A stretch of DNA of 64,000 bases, taken from positions 1 to 64,000 of the forward strand of contig NZ_JARWAC010000011.1 in the NCBI RefSeq assembly GCF_029846175.1. Direction: 5' to 3'. Shown one piece after another: positions 34,869-46,755 of this stretch (within the stretch, counting starts at the first letter, position 1; each line of letters starts with the position of its first letter). The DNA comes from Sphaerisporangium sp. TRM90804. Its GTDB lineage: Bacteria > Actinomycetota > Actinomycetes > Streptosporangiales > Streptosporangiaceae. The translations under genes and the position numbers were made by a program. A model generated the notes under the pieces. That model made no database searches, was not told the origin of the DNA, and saw only the letters and a program-made list of their open reading frames with translations.

Positions 34869-35340
34869 CGTGCCGTGTCCCGTCCGGGCCGCCCGGCCTT
34901 TCCGCATGCCTCGCCCGCGAGGTCGGCGTGCGTCTCTTGAGCGCGCCTTCATACGCGACCGGTCCGCCCGGCCGCGGGCCTTGTCATGCCCGGCCGCCAG
35001 ATGTTTCGGACATAAAGCTTCGGTAATAACCGCGTGGCCGTAACGTGACCGTCGATCGCGCAAGCACTGGTAAAACCACGTCGTTGCAGGGCAAAGCCTC
35101 CGCGCCTACTGGACGTAGCCCTAATTGGCTGCGAGAAGAGGCTTCATATCTGGCCTAGGCCTGCGTAGACTCCCGGCACCGGCCAAGGTTTTGTCCCCGC
35201 AGATCGACGTCGCCCTGCGGGAAGGTCTGCGGACGTTACCGGAAGCGGCACCGCCAATCCAGCTCGGATGCGCGCCGCCCCCCGAGTCTTTCGCAGCGCG
35301 GTCCGTGCTTTGGACCTACCCGTCTGGCCGAGGAGGACGG
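34869..35340 (+). other. long, probably structured 5' region of hppA
   Basis: About 470 bases with no gene. TAATAA at 35024-35029 is a possible -10, which would give a leader of about 300 bases. Within it, AAGCCTC (35094-35100) pairs with GAGGCTT (35138-35144) around an inner CTAC/GTAG stem, so a folded regulatory RNA is possible. No known riboswitch consensus was recognised. Confidence 0.45.
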
Positions 35341-37677
<2,337 letters not shown>

Positions 37678-37689
37678 TCGAACAGGCAG

Positions 37690-37729
37690 GCGCACGGCCA
37701 CCGCCCGGGTCCGGGTGGTGGCCGTGCGC
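37690..37729 (+). terminator. terminator of hppA
   Basis: 13-bp stem GCGCACGGCCACC with its complement, with a further CCCGG/CCGGG pair inside the loop. Confidence 0.75.
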
Positions 37730-37751
37730 GCGTGATGGGAGGGTTCGGTAG

Positions 37752-38234
37752 GTGAAGACGCTCATCGCACTGCGGCACGCGAAGGCCGCGAACGTGCCGG
37801 GCCTGGCCGACAGGGAACGCCCGCTGACCGACCGCGGCGAGCGGGACGCCGGGCGGGCGGGGGAGACCCTCAAGCGGCTGGGCCTGTCGCCCGGCCTGGT
37901 GCTGTGCTCGCCGTCCGCCCGCACGCGGCGGACCACCGAGCTGGCCCTGGCCGTGCTCGCGCCGGACGCGCTCGTGCGCGTCGAGCACGACATCTACGAG
38001 GCCTACCCCGACGAGCTGCTCGAACTGGTCGGGCGGGTCGACGAGGAGGTGTCGACGCTGCTGCTGGTGGGCCACAACCCCGGCGTGCACGAGATGGTGG
38101 CCGGCCTCACGCTCACCTCCGTGGAGGAGCCGTTCCCCCCGGGCTCGTTCGCGGTGATCCGCACGGAGTCGTGGGCCGGCCTCGGCCCGGGCGACGGGCG
38201 CCTGCTGAGCCGCTGGAACCCCAAGGACCCGTGA
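37752..38234 (+). CDS. SixA-type phosphohistidine phosphatase (histidine phosphatase superfamily)
   Basis: A 160-residue protein. ALRHAKA holds the RH(G/A) motif with nucleophile His8; CSPSARTRRTTE and VGHNPGVHEM hold the second Arg and His. It lacks the alpha-helical insertions of larger phosphoglycerate mutases, as in SixA, which dephosphorylates His-containing proteins; true substrate unknown. GTG start shortly after the hppA terminator. It converges with serB, whose stop is 30 bases away. Confidence 0.85.
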   Translation: MKTLIALRHAKAANVPGLADRERPLTDRGERDAGRAGETLKRLGLSPGLVLCSPSARTRRTTELALAVLAPDALVRVEHDIYEAYPDELLELVGRVDEEVSTLLLVGHNPGVHEMVAGLTLTSVEEPFPPGSFAVIRTESWAGLGPGDGRLLSRWNPKDP

Positions 38235-38264
38235 CGGGCCCTCCGGGCGCGTTCCGGGGCCGGC

Positions 38265-39503
38265 TCAGGCGGACGGCGGCGCGGGGACGGGGGTGGGCAG
38301 GCCGTCTTCGGCGTCGGCCGCCTCCACCTCGCCGCGGGAGATGCCCAGCAGGTACAGGATGGCGTCCAGGTAGGGGACGTTGACGGCGGCGTCCGCGGCC
38401 TGCCGCACCACCGGCTTGGCGTTGAACGCGATGCCCAGACCCGCGGCCGCGATCATGTCGAGGTCGTTGGCGCCGTCGCCGATCGCGACGGTCTGGCTGA
38501 TCGGGATGCCGGCCCGCTCGGCGAAGCGCTCCAGGGCGCGCGCCTTGCCCGCGCGGTCGACGATCTCGCCGACGACCCGCCCGGTGAGCTTGCCGTTCAC
38601 GACCTCCAGCGTGTTGGCGGCCGAGTAGTCGATGCCGAGCTCGGCGACGAGCCCGTCGGTGATCTGGGTGAAGCCGCCGCTGACGATGGCGAAGCGGTAG
38701 TCGAGCCGCTTGAGCGTGCGCACCAGGGTGCGGGCGCCCGGGGTGAGCACGACCTCCTGCCGGACGAGGTCGAACACGTCGTCGGAGAGGCCCTCCAGCA
38801 GCGCCACCCGCTCGCGCAGCGAGGCGGCGAAGTCGAGCTCGCCTCGCATGGCCGCGGCCGTGATCTTCTCGACCTCGTCCATGCACCCGGCGTGCCGGGC
38901 GATCAGCTCGATCACCTCGCCCTGGATGAGCGTGGAGTCGACGTCCATGACGATCAGCCGCTTGGCCCTGCGGTGGATGCCGGACCGCTGCACCGCGACG
39001 TCGACCTCCTGGAGCGCGGCCTCGGCGGTCAGCTCGGTGCGCAGCGCGGCGGGGTCGGCCCCGGAGATCGCCATCTCGATGCAGGTGACCGGCGCGGCGG
39101 CCAGGCGTTCGATGCGGTCGATGTTGGCGCCGGCGGCGGCGATGCGGCCGGCGATGCCCGCCATGGCGGCGGGCTGCAGCGGCATGCCCAGGACGGTGAC
39201 GTGCAGGCGCCCCCGGCGGCGCTGCTCCCCGGCGTCGGTGCCGGTGGACAGCTCGACCTCCATGCCGATGTCGTCGGCGACCCGTTCGACGGCCGCCCAC
39301 ATCGCCCCCAGTGTGCCTCCGGTGCCGGTGGGCGGCCCCCCGGCGTAGGCCACCAGGACGCCGAGCGTGAGCCGGCCCCGGATGACGACCTGCTCGACAT
39401 CGGCGACGGTCACGGGAAAGCCCGCCAGCACGGTGAACAACCGGGAGGTGACTCCGGGTCGGTCAGGGCCGGTGAGCGTGATCAGGAGCGTGCGCGGCTT
39501 CAT
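38265..39503 (-). CDS. serB: phosphoserine phosphatase with N-terminal ACT domains
   Basis: A 412-residue enzyme for the last step of serine synthesis. Two ACT-like domains occupy about 1-180 (LLITLTGPDRPGVTSRLF; LHVTVLGMPLQPAAMAGIAG). The HAD phosphatase domain has MDVDSTLIQGE (nucleophile Asp, DxDST), IVSGGFTQI and GDGANDLDM. The domain layout matches SerB2 of mycobacteria, where the ACT domains mediate serine feedback. The ATG giving MKPRTLLITL was chosen; an upstream in-frame ATG would add 17 residues. Confidence 0.94.
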   Translation of the reverse strand: MKPRTLLITLTGPDRPGVTSRLFTVLAGFPVTVADVEQVVIRGRLTLGVLVAYAGGPPTGTGGTLGAMWAAVERVADDIGMEVELSTGTDAGEQRRRGRLHVTVLGMPLQPAAMAGIAGRIAAAGANIDRIERLAAAPVTCIEMAISGADPAALRTELTAEAALQEVDVAVQRSGIHRRAKRLIVMDVDSTLIQGEVIELIARHAGCMDEVEKITAAAMRGELDFAASLRERVALLEGLSDDVFDLVRQEVVLTPGARTLVRTLKRLDYRFAIVSGGFTQITDGLVAELGIDYSAANTLEVVNGKLTGRVVGEIVDRAGKARALERFAERAGIPISQTVAIGDGANDLDMIAAAGLGIAFNAKPVVRQAADAAVNVPYLDAILYLLGISRGEVEAADAEDGLPTPVPAPPSA

Positions 39504-39598
39504 CGCGCACCACGCTACCGACCGCCCCGGGCCGATGTGCAAGCGGTTCACCATACGGACGGGGCGTGGCCGGGGGAGGTCGGGGGTGGGAACGCCGA

Positions 39599-39627
39599 AG
39601 GGCCGCCTCCGTGGGGAAGGCGGCCCT
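39599..39627 (-). terminator. terminator of the secreted protein gene at 39640
   Basis: AGGGCCGCCT and AGGCGGCCCT around a 9-base loop, 12 bases beyond the stop. Confidence 0.75.
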
Positions 39628-39639
39628 CCGCCGGGCCGG

Positions 39640-40185
39640 CTAGCGCAGGATCCGGGTCTTGACCTTGGCGTACTTCACGTCGTCCTGGAGGTCGAGCTTG
39701 TCCAGCTCCTCCTCGTTGGTGACGTCCACGCCGCTCGGGACGTCGATCGAGACCGTGCCGAACTCGGCGTAGGCGTTGCCCTTGGTGCTCTTCTTCAGCC
39801 ACACCCGCACCTTGACGGTGGCCGAGCGGTTCGGCTTGATCGTGTCGAACAGGCAGAACAGGTCGCGGCCCGACGCTTCGCAGAAGGCGGTCGACGGCTT
39901 GCCCACCACGCGGATCTTGCTGGCGCCCTTGGGCAGCTTGGCGAGCAGCGCGGCGAGGTCGGTGGGCCACTCGCCCACGTTGGTGCTCTTGATCGTGTAG
40001 GTGATCGTGCCGCCCTTCTTGACGGCCTTGGGGTACTGCACCTTGAACTTCAGCGGCGACTGCGGGGCCGTGAGGGCGTGGGACGCGGCGGGGGCGCTTG
40101 CCGCGGCGGCGGGGACGGCGAGGGAGGCGCCCGCCAAGGACCCGGCGAGGGCCAGGGCGGCGAGCGCGGAGAGGTGCCGACGCAT
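39640..40185 (-). CDS. secreted protein with a DUF11-like beta domain, unknown function
   Basis: A 181-residue exported protein: signal peptide MRRHLSALAALALAGSLAGA with cleavage near AAAAS, then one beta-rich domain (about 45-170). VKKGGTITYTIKSTNVGEWP and FDTIKPNRSATVKVRVWL look like the DUF11/Ig-like repeats of surface proteins. One Cys pair (FCEAS, LFCLF) may form a disulfide. GGGAGAC lies 5-8 bases before the ATG. Single gene with its own terminator; no sorting signal or second membrane segment. I cannot assign a role. Confidence 0.75.
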   Translation of the reverse strand: MRRHLSALAALALAGSLAGASLAVPAAAASAPAASHALTAPQSPLKFKVQYPKAVKKGGTITYTIKSTNVGEWPTDLAALLAKLPKGASKIRVVGKPSTAFCEASGRDLFCLFDTIKPNRSATVKVRVWLKKSTKGNAYAEFGTVSIDVPSGVDVTNEEELDKLDLQDDVKYAKVKTRILR

Positions 40186-40257
40186 GGAGTTGTCTCCCGA
40201 TAGAAGTGATGAAAAAGAACGTGATCCGAAATTATGGACGTGGATCGTTCTTAAGGA

Positions 40258-41271
40258 TCACTTTTCACGATTTTGATCTGCCACGATCAGGTGGAGATCG
40301 CCGAATTCATGCCACAGATACCCTTCACGCAACGCCTCGGCATACGAACGGGACAACAGCTCCTCCCCTGCGATGGCCGAGAGCATCAGCAGGTGGCTGG
40401 AACGCGGTTCGTGCAGCCCGGTGATCAGCCCGTCCACCACCCGCACGCCGTCCAGCGGCGTGACCACCCGCGACGTCCACCCCTCGGCCGCCCGCGCCCG
40501 GCCGGTGCCCGGCACCACCGCCGTCTCCAGCGCCCGCACGACCGTGGTCCCCACCGCCACCACCCTGCCCTCGGCCTGGTTGACCAGGCGCGCGGTCTGC
40601 GGCGAGACGGCGAAGCGCTCGGGGTAGGGCGGCTCGTCCTTCTCCGGCGACGCCACCCCGGTGTGCAGGGTGACCGGCGCGACCACGATGCCCCGGCTGA
40701 CCAGCGCGGTCACCAGCTCGGGGCTGAACGGGCGTCCCGCGCTCGGCATCTCGGCGCTGCCGGGCCGCACCGCGAAGACGGTCTGGTAGGTCGAGAGCGG
40801 CCAGTCGCGGTCCACGTAGGAGTAGCGGATCGGCACCCCGTGCTCGGCCAGGTAGCCCGAGACGTCCCGGTCGAGCCTCGCCCGCCACAGGCGCGGCGTC
40901 TCGCGGGCCAGCAGGCGCAGCGTCGCGCCCCCGGGCAGCGGAAGCCACTCCCCGGGCTCCCCGCCGGCGTACGGCGCCGTGGTGCCCGCCGTGCGCCGGC
41001 GCAGCTCCACCAGCCAGGAGCCGTCCGCCCGCGCGGTGGAGAAGTGCACGGCGAGCCGGTCGAGCGGCACGGCCGCGGGCAGCGTGGCCGAGTCGTTCAC
41101 CACCAGGACGTCGCCGGGGCGCAGCAGGTCGGGCAGCTCGGTGAAGGCGTGGTGGGTGACGCTTCCGGAGGTCCGGTCGGAGACCATGAGGCGGACGTCG
41201 TCGCGGGCGAGCCCGCGCGCCTCGGGCGGCTCGTGCGCCTCGCGGGCCCGGGGCAGGTCGAAGGTGATCAC
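40258..41271 (-). CDS. queA: QueA-family S-adenosylmethionine:tRNA ribosyltransferase-isomerase
   Basis: A 337-residue protein covering the whole QueA fold. Family segments include PGDVLVVNDSATLPA, PLSTYQTVFA, VVAPVTLHTGVASPE and VDGLITGLHEPRSSHLLMLS with AIAGEELL. QueA adds the cyclopentane of queuosine to tRNA using the ribosyl of SAM. No tgt or other queuosine gene is nearby, so the actinobacterial version could have another substrate. The GTG start overlaps the stop of the SDR gene (GTGA). Confidence 0.87.
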   Translation of the reverse strand: MITFDLPRAREAHEPPEARGLARDDVRLMVSDRTSGSVTHHAFTELPDLLRPGDVLVVNDSATLPAAVPLDRLAVHFSTARADGSWLVELRRRTAGTTAPYAGGEPGEWLPLPGGATLRLLARETPRLWRARLDRDVSGYLAEHGVPIRYSYVDRDWPLSTYQTVFAVRPGSAEMPSAGRPFSPELVTALVSRGIVVAPVTLHTGVASPEKDEPPYPERFAVSPQTARLVNQAEGRVVAVGTTVVRALETAVVPGTGRARAAEGWTSRVVTPLDGVRVVDGLITGLHEPRSSHLLMLSAIAGEELLSRSYAEALREGYLWHEFGDLHLIVADQNREK

Positions 41272-41945
41272 CGGGTCACCCGGCCGCTCCGGGGGCGTGC
41301 GGTGACCAGGTCGACCAGGAAGGCGGCGACGATCTCCGGGTCGTCGGCGCCGGCGGCCTCGGTCTCGCCGACGGCGTCCGCCAGCATGCGCGTGCGCATC
41401 TCCCCGGGGTCGACCCACCAGACAGCCACGTCCGGCTCTTCGACGGCGAGCACGTTGGAGAGCTGGTCGAGCGCGGCCTTGGTCGCCCCGTACCCGCCCC
41501 AGCCCTCGTAGGCCTGGACCGCGGCGTCCGACGAGATGTTGACGACGGCCCCGCCGCGCTCGCGCAGCCCGCGCAGCGTGGCCTGGATGAGGCCCAGCGG
41601 CGCGACCACGTTGACGTCCAGCGCGTCCGTCAGCGCGTCGAGGGGGTAGGCCGACAGCGCGGGCAGCGGGGCCGCTCCGAGCGTCGAGGCGTTGTTCACC
41701 AGGAGGTCGAGGCCGCCGAGCTCGTTGGCGGCCCGGGCCAGGCGGGCGCGGTGCGCCGGGTCGGCCACGTCGCCGGGCAGCGCCGTCGCGCCGGTCTCCA
41801 GCGCCGCCTTCTCCAGGTCGGCGGGGTCGCGTGCGGTGATCAGCAGCCGCCAGCCGCCGGCGGCGAGGGCGCGGGCCAGGGCCAGGCCGAGGCCGCGGGA
41901 GGCGCCGGTGATCAGGGCGGTGCGCGCGGTTTCGTGTGGTGTCAT
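41268..41945 (-). CDS. short-chain dehydrogenase/reductase
   Basis: A 225-residue classical SDR. ALITGASRGLGLALA is the Rossmann TGxxxGxG motif, LLVNNAS follows, and the catalytic Ser and YGATK are in VNISSD and GGYGATKAALD. An Arg after the glycine motif region (ITARDP) suggests NADP preference. Substrate unknown. It is the first gene of a coupled pair with queA (GTGA overlap), divergent from the histidine kinase gene. Confidence 0.87.
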   Translation of the reverse strand: MTPHETARTALITGASRGLGLALARALAAGGWRLLITARDPADLEKAALETGATALPGDVADPAHRARLARAANELGGLDLLVNNASTLGAAPLPALSAYPLDALTDALDVNVVAPLGLIQATLRGLRERGGAVVNISSDAAVQAYEGWGGYGATKAALDQLSNVLAVEEPDVAVWWVDPGEMRTRMLADAVGETEAAGADDPEIVAAFLVDLVTARPRSGRVTR

Positions 41946-42059
41946 GCCTCAGAACGCTAGGATCCGCGCCCTCTCGGGGCATCGGGCGTCGGCCCCGCCC
42001 ACCGCTGGGCTGATGGGCCTAGGACCATGGGCCGAGCGCGGCCGGGACGTCTTCGCGCC

Positions 42060-42065
42060 TACAGT
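42060..42065 (+). promoter_or_regulatory. -10 element of the histidine kinase gene
   Basis: TACAGT ends 7 bases before the GTG at 42073, the same pattern as at 9571. Confidence 0.45.
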
Positions 42066-42072
42066 GTGGGAC

Positions 42073-43206
42073 GTGGCGGCCGAACCGGAGGCGGAGCGTG
42101 ACGCGGTGCTGCACGCGGTCAGCTCCGCGGTGCTGGCCGTCACCCGCCATCTGTCGGTGCGCGAGGTGCTCCAGGTGATCGTGCGCTCGGCGCGCACGCT
42201 GCTGGACGCCCGCTACGCCGCGCTCGGCGTGCCCGACGACGACGGCTCGTTCGCCGAGTTCGTGGCCGAGGGCGTCAGCGACCGGCAGTGGGAGGCGATC
42301 GGCCCGCTGCCCCGCCAGCACGGCATGCTGGCCGCGCTGCTGGGCGACGGCACTCCCGCACGGCTGCCCGACATCCGCGAGGACCCCAGGTTCGGCTGGT
42401 GGCCCGCCGCGCACCCGGTGCTCAAGGACTTCATCGGGGTGCCGATCAAGGACGCCGAGCGGGTCGTCGGCATCATCTTCCTGTCCAACAAACGATCTCC
42501 CGGCGGGTTCACCGAGCGCGACGAGGCCCTGCTCGTGCTGTTCGCGGCGCACGCGGCCATCGCGCTCACCAACGCCCGGCTGTACGAGCGCGTCCGCGAG
42601 CTGACGGTCGTGGAGGAGCGCACGCGCATGGCGCGCGAGCTGCACGACGCCGTGACGCAGAAGCTGTTCTCGCTGCGGCTCACCGCCCAGGCGGCCGCCT
42701 CGCTGGTGCGGGCCGATCCCGAGCGGGCGGTGGCCGAGCTCGACCGGGCTCAGCGCATGGCGGGGGAGGCGCTGGCCGAGCTGAGGGACGTGATCGTCGA
42801 GCTGCGCCCGGCGGAGCTCGACAGGCACGGGCTGGCCGAGACGCTGCGCAAGCACGTCGCGCTGCTCGACAGGCTCTCGCCGGTGGCGGTGTCCTTCGAG
42901 GGCGCCCTGCCCGTCGACGTGCCCGCGCACGTGCAGGTCACGGTGCTGCGCGTGGCCCAGGAGGCGCTGCACAACGCGCTCAGGCACGCCGGCGCCGGCG
43001 CGATCGAGGTGCGCCTGGAGGTGCCGGGCCCCTGCCTCACGCTGGAGGTCCGCGACGACGGCGACGGCTTCGAGGTGGACGCGCCGGTGTTCCGCGGCCT
43101 CGGGCTGCTGTCGATGCGCGACCGCGCCGAGGCGGCGGACGGTTCGCTCACCGTCCGGTCGAAGCCGGGCGCGGGGACGGCCGTACGCCTGGAGGTCCCG
43201 CTGTGA
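42073..43206 (+). CDS. GAF-domain sensor histidine kinase (NarL/DevS-like)
   Basis: A 377-residue cytoplasmic kinase. A GAF domain (about 22-168) contains [14 protein letters not shown] and [14 protein letters not shown]. The HisKA_3 box [20 protein letters not shown] carries His191. The HATPase region has [11 protein letters not shown] (N box) and DDGDGF. There are no membrane helices. The start was set at the GTG placed 7 bases after TACAGT (leaderless); an ATG at 42013 would add 20 residues. The response regulator follows 55 bases downstream. The signal is unknown; no heme-ligating His was identified in the GAF domain. Confidence 0.9.
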   Translation: MAAEPEAERDAVLHAVSSAVLAVTRHLSVREVLQVIVRSARTLLDARYAALGVPDDDGSFAEFVAEGVSDRQWEAIGPLPRQHGMLAALLGDGTPARLPDIREDPRFGWWPAAHPVLKDFIGVPIKDAERVVGIIFLSNKRSPGGFTERDEALLVLFAAHAAIALTNARLYERVRELTVVEERTRMARELHDAVTQKLFSLRLTAQAAASLVRADPERAVAELDRAQRMAGEALAELRDVIVELRPAELDRHGLAETLRKHVALLDRLSPVAVSFEGALPVDVPAHVQVTVLRVAQEALHNALRHAGAGAIEVRLEVPGPCLTLEVRDDGDGFEVDAPVFRGLGLLSMRDRAEAADGSLTVRSKPGAGTAVRLEVPL

Positions 43207-43261
43207 CCCGCCGCGCGCGCCGTCCCGGGGCGGTGGCCGCGGCCCGTGCCGTGGGGACGCC

Positions 43262-43906
43262 GTGATCCGCGTCGTGATCGCCGACGACCATCCCGTCGTC
43301 CGGCAGGGCCTGCGCACGTTCCTCGACCTTCAGGAGGACGTCGAGGTGGTCGGCGAGGCCGCCGACGGCGCCGAGGCCGTGACGCTCGTGACCTCCCTGG
43401 CCCCCGACGTGCTGCTGCTCGACCTGAAGATGCCCGTGCTGGACGGGCTGGGGGCGCTGCGCGAGCTGTCGGCCCGCGGCGCGGGGCTCCGGGTGATCGT
43501 GCTGACCTCGGTGAGCGACCGGGGCGACGTCGCCCCCGCCATGCGCTCGGGCGCGGCCGGCTTCCTCTACAAGGACGTCGACCCCGCGGCGCTGGTGCAC
43601 GCCATCAGGGCGGTGCACGGCGGGCAGGTGCTGCTGGCGCCGGAGGCGGCCGAGGCCATGCTCGCGCCGCCCGAGACCGGGCCGCCGGTCACGTCTCGGG
43701 GGCCCGCGCCGGTCGCCGTGCTGACCGAGCGCGAGCGCGAGGTGCTGGCGCTGATCGCGTCGGGCAGGTCGAACCGGGAGATCGCCCGGGAACTGCTCGT
43801 GGCCGAGAAGACGGTGAAGACGCATGTGTCGAACGTGCTGATGAAGCTGGGCGTGCACGACCGCACGCAGGCCGCCCTGTACGCCGTGCGGCACGGCCTC
43901 GCCTGA
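43262..43906 (+). CDS. NarL/LuxR-family response regulator
   Basis: A 214-residue regulator. The receiver has Asp8/Asp9 (IADDHP), phospho-acceptor Asp54 (LLLDLKMPV), Thr/Ser at VIVLTSVS and Lys105-type FLYKD. The LuxR helix-turn-helix is at about 149-205: [20 protein letters not shown], then [20 protein letters not shown] start follows the kinase by 55 bases, so they form a two-component pair. Targets are unknown; no matching palindrome was identified in the window. Confidence 0.92.
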   Translation: MIRVVIADDHPVVRQGLRTFLDLQEDVEVVGEAADGAEAVTLVTSLAPDVLLLDLKMPVLDGLGALRELSARGAGLRVIVLTSVSDRGDVAPAMRSGAAGFLYKDVDPAALVHAIRAVHGGQVLLAPEAAEAMLAPPETGPPVTSRGPAPVAVLTEREREVLALIASGRSNREIARELLVAEKTVKTHVSNVLMKLGVHDRTQAALYAVRHGLA

Positions 43907-43983
43907 CGGGCCGCGGAGCCGCGCGGAGCGACGCCGGTCGCCGGGAGTTCCCCGGCCTGGCCGGCGAGGGCCGTACGCGGCTC

Positions 43984-44781
43984 TCAGGGGCGGGAACGCC
44001 GGATGCGCGAGCCGGGGGAGGGTGTGCCGAGCGTGCCGGCCGGGCGGCCGGGGGTGAGCGGCGAGCCGGGCTCGGTGATCGCGTTGTGGGCGGCCACCCG
44101 CGCACGGCGCACGGCGCGGTCGAGGTCGAGGAAGGCCTCCCGCCGCACGGCCACCTGCCCTGAGGTGAGCCCCCGCTCGTCGGCGACGCGCAGGACCGAC
44201 GCCAGCCGCGCGGTCAGGGCGGCGACGCGGTGGGCGCGGGCGGGGTAGCCGGGGGCCAGGCCGTCGTCGGCGGCGTTGAGCGACGGCTGCGCCCTGCCGG
44301 GGCCCTCCACCGACAGCAGGGCGTCGGTGGCGGCCCGCATCGACATGGTGAGCGCGTGCTCGGCCTCGGCCAGGCTCGGGACGTCGGGCGGGGTGGCACT
44401 GGCCGGCATGGCGGCCCAGCGGATGCCCGAGTACGACGACCCGCGGCGGTCGGGGCCGGGGATCAGGCCCAGGCACCGGCCGGAGAGCACGGCCGTCGCG
44501 GCCTGCCCGGCGTCGACGGCGGCCACGGTGAAGGGGGCGGGGCCGGTGAGGCCCAGGGGGTCGCCCGCGGCGGGCAGGGCGAGACGCAGGGCGGTCATGC
44601 CCTCGACCCGGAGGTCGGCGAGGAATCCGCGCAGGGGGGTCTCCGTGACCTCGGTCGAGACGACCTGGGGGCCCGCCGCGCGCTCCAGCCGGTCGACAGC
44701 CTCATCGAGGCCGACATGTCCGGCAAGCCAAGCGTTGCCCCATGCGACCAGGGTGGCGGAGATCGGTGAATCGGGGTGCAC
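43984..44781 (-). CDS. conserved actinobacterial protein of unknown function
   Basis: About 265 residues from a GTG start (MHPDSPISATLVAWGNAWLA). The N-terminal half is mixed alpha/beta (GLIPGPDRRGSSYSGIRWAA looks like a loop-rich segment); the C-terminal half is helical (HALTMSMRAATDALLSVEGP; RREAFLDLDRAVRRARVAAH). No membrane segment, signal or known motif was recognised. It converges with the response regulator gene and is divergent from the ABC ATPase gene, 132 bases away. A -10-like TATCGT lies just before the start. Confidence 0.75.
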   Translation of the reverse strand: MHPDSPISATLVAWGNAWLAGHVGLDEAVDRLERAAGPQVVSTEVTETPLRGFLADLRVEGMTALRLALPAAGDPLGLTGPAPFTVAAVDAGQAATAVLSGRCLGLIPGPDRRGSSYSGIRWAAMPASATPPDVPSLAEAEHALTMSMRAATDALLSVEGPGRAQPSLNAADDGLAPGYPARAHRVAALTARLASVLRVADERGLTSGQVAVRREAFLDLDRAVRRARVAAHNAITEPGSPLTPGRPAGTLGTPSPGSRIRRSRP

Positions 44782-44913
44782 CGGACCACGATATGCGCTG
44801 ATGCTGCAATAGGTTTGGTCCGGAGGGACACTGGGCGGGGCGACCCGCCCGGTGGAGAGCCGGGCCGGCATGCGAGCATTCGGCCCGGATCGATATTTCA
44901 GGAGGTAGTCGGC

Positions 44914-45714
44914 ATGGGTGGTCAGGTGCTTCAGCTTCAGGACGTCGCCGTCCGCCGAGATGGCGCGGCCCTGCTGCGGGGCATCGACTGGACCGTCGAG
45001 GAGGACGAGCGGTGGGTCGTCATCGGCCCCAACGGCGCGGGGAAGACGACGCTGCTCCAGGTCGCGGCCGCGCTGCTGTACCCCACCGAGGGCACGGTGG
45101 AGATCCTCGGCGAGCGCCTCGGCCAGACCGACGTCTTCGACCTGCGCCCCCGCATCGGCCTGGCCAGCGCGGCGCTCGCCGAGCGGGTGCCGCCGGAGGA
45201 GAAGGTCATCGACCTCGTGCTGACCGCCTCCTACGCCATCCTCGGCCGGTGGAACGAGCAGTACGACTCCGGCGACGTCACCCGCGCCGTGGAGCTCATC
45301 GACCAGCTCGGCTGCGCCCACCTCATCAGGCGCAAGTTCGGCACGCTGTCGGAGGGGGAGCGCAAGCGGGTGCAGATCGCCCGGGCGCTCATGCCCGACC
45401 CAGAGCTGCTGCTGCTCGACGAGCCGGCCGCCGGGCTCGACCTCGGCGGGCGTGAGGATCTCGTGCGGCGGCTGTCGGGCCTGGCGTACGACGCCACGGC
45501 CCCCACGATGGTGCTGGTGACCCACCACGTGGAGGAGGTGCCGAGCGGCTTCACCCACGTGCTGCTGCTCCGCCACGGCTCGGTGGTGGCCCAGGGCCCG
45601 CTCGAGTACGTGATGACCGCCGACAACCTGTCCCGCACGTTCGGCGTCCCGCTGAGCCTGGAGCGCAGCGCCGACGGCCGGTGGTACGCCCGGGCGCTGC
45701 CCGGCTCCGGCTGA
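44914..45714 (+). CDS. ABC transporter ATP-binding protein
   Basis: A 266-residue ABC ATPase. Walker A GPNGAGKTT (about 38-46), signature LSEGERKRVQIARAL with Glu-Gly in place of Gly-Gly, Walker B LLLLDEPAAGLDLGG and switch His in VTHHVEE. A permease gene is not adjacent, so either a distant permease is used or the role is regulatory. The sequence type is close to ModF/molybdate- or iron-chelate-like ATPases, but I would not name a substrate. AGGAGG lies 8 bases before the ATG. Confidence 0.88.
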   Translation: MGGQVLQLQDVAVRRDGAALLRGIDWTVEEDERWVVIGPNGAGKTTLLQVAAALLYPTEGTVEILGERLGQTDVFDLRPRIGLASAALAERVPPEEKVIDLVLTASYAILGRWNEQYDSGDVTRAVELIDQLGCAHLIRRKFGTLSEGERKRVQIARALMPDPELLLLDEPAAGLDLGGREDLVRRLSGLAYDATAPTMVLVTHHVEEVPSGFTHVLLLRHGSVVAQGPLEYVMTADNLSRTFGVPLSLERSADGRWYARALPGSG

Positions 45715-45831
45715 GCCCGAGCGCGCCTCACGATTTGCGGCGAACCCGCTGCGCGGTTCACGAACGGCTAAAGCGCAAACCAAATATCATTTCCGGCCGG
45801 GGGTCATCGATATCTCGGGTCGGAGCAGCTC

Positions 45832-46755
45832 ATGACTCAGCTCATCGTCGCGGTGGTCGTCGCGGCCATCGCCGGCTTCGCGCTGTACCGGACGGTCCGC
45901 ATCGTCCCGCAGGCGCAGGCCTTCATCATCGAGCGCCTGGGGCGCTACCACCGCACGCTGACCCCCGGCCTGAACATCGTCGTCCCCTTCATCGACGGCG
46001 TGAAGACCGTCGTCGACCTGCGTGAACAGGTCGTCTCCTTCCCGCCGCAGCCGGTGATCACCTCCGACAACCTCGTGGTGTCGATCGACACGGTCATCTA
46101 CTTCCAGGTGACCGACCCCAAGGCGGCCACCTACGAGATCGCGAACTTCCTGACCGGCGTGGAGCAGCTCACGGTCACCACCCTGCGCAACGTCGTCGGC
46201 GGCATGGACCTCGAACGCGCGCTGACCTCCCGCGAGGACATCAACTCCGAGCTGCGCGGCGCGCTCGACGAGACCACCGGCAGGTGGGGCGTCCGGGTCA
46301 ACCGGGTGGAGCTCAAGGCGATCGACCCGCCCGCGTCCATCCAGGACTCGATGGAGAAGCAGATGCGTGCCGACCGCGACAAGCGCGCCTCCATCCTGTC
46401 GGCCGAGGGGCAGAAGCAGTCGGCGATCCTGACCGCCGAAGGCGAGCGGCAGGCGGCGGTACTCAAGGCGCGGGGCGAGGCCGAGGCGGCCGTGCTGCGC
46501 GCCCAGGCCGACGCCGAGGCCCAGGCCATGCGGGCCAAGGGCCAGGCGGACGCCATCGCGATGGTCTTCCGCGCCATCCACGAGGGCAACCCCGACCAGC
46601 GGCTGCTGGCCTACCAGTACATCCAGACGCTCCCCGAGATCGCCAAGGGCGACTCCAACAAGCTGTGGATCGTGCCCTCCGAGATGGGCAAGGTCATGGA
46701 AGGGCTGGGCGGCCTGTTCGCGCCTCGCGCCCAGGACGGCCCCACCGCCCCCTGA
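45832..46755 (+). CDS. SPFH/Band 7 (stomatin/QmcA-like) membrane protein
   Basis: A 307-residue protein. One N-terminal membrane helix (MTQLIVAVVVAAIAGFAL) is followed by the Band 7 domain (QAFIIERLGRYHRTLTPGLN to VNRVELKAIDPP) and a coiled coil rich in Ala/Glu/Gln (about 175-245). Such proteins oligomerise at membrane microdomains and often affect proteases or membrane fluidity. The usual partner NfeD is not present next to it. It follows the ABC ATPase on the same strand after 117 bases. Confidence 0.9.
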   Translation: MTQLIVAVVVAAIAGFALYRTVRIVPQAQAFIIERLGRYHRTLTPGLNIVVPFIDGVKTVVDLREQVVSFPPQPVITSDNLVVSIDTVIYFQVTDPKAATYEIANFLTGVEQLTVTTLRNVVGGMDLERALTSREDINSELRGALDETTGRWGVRVNRVELKAIDPPASIQDSMEKQMRADRDKRASILSAEGQKQSAILTAEGERQAAVLKARGEAEAAVLRAQADAEAQAMRAKGQADAIAMVFRAIHEGNPDQRLLAYQYIQTLPEIAKGDSNKLWIVPSEMGKVMEGLGGLFAPRAQDGPTAP

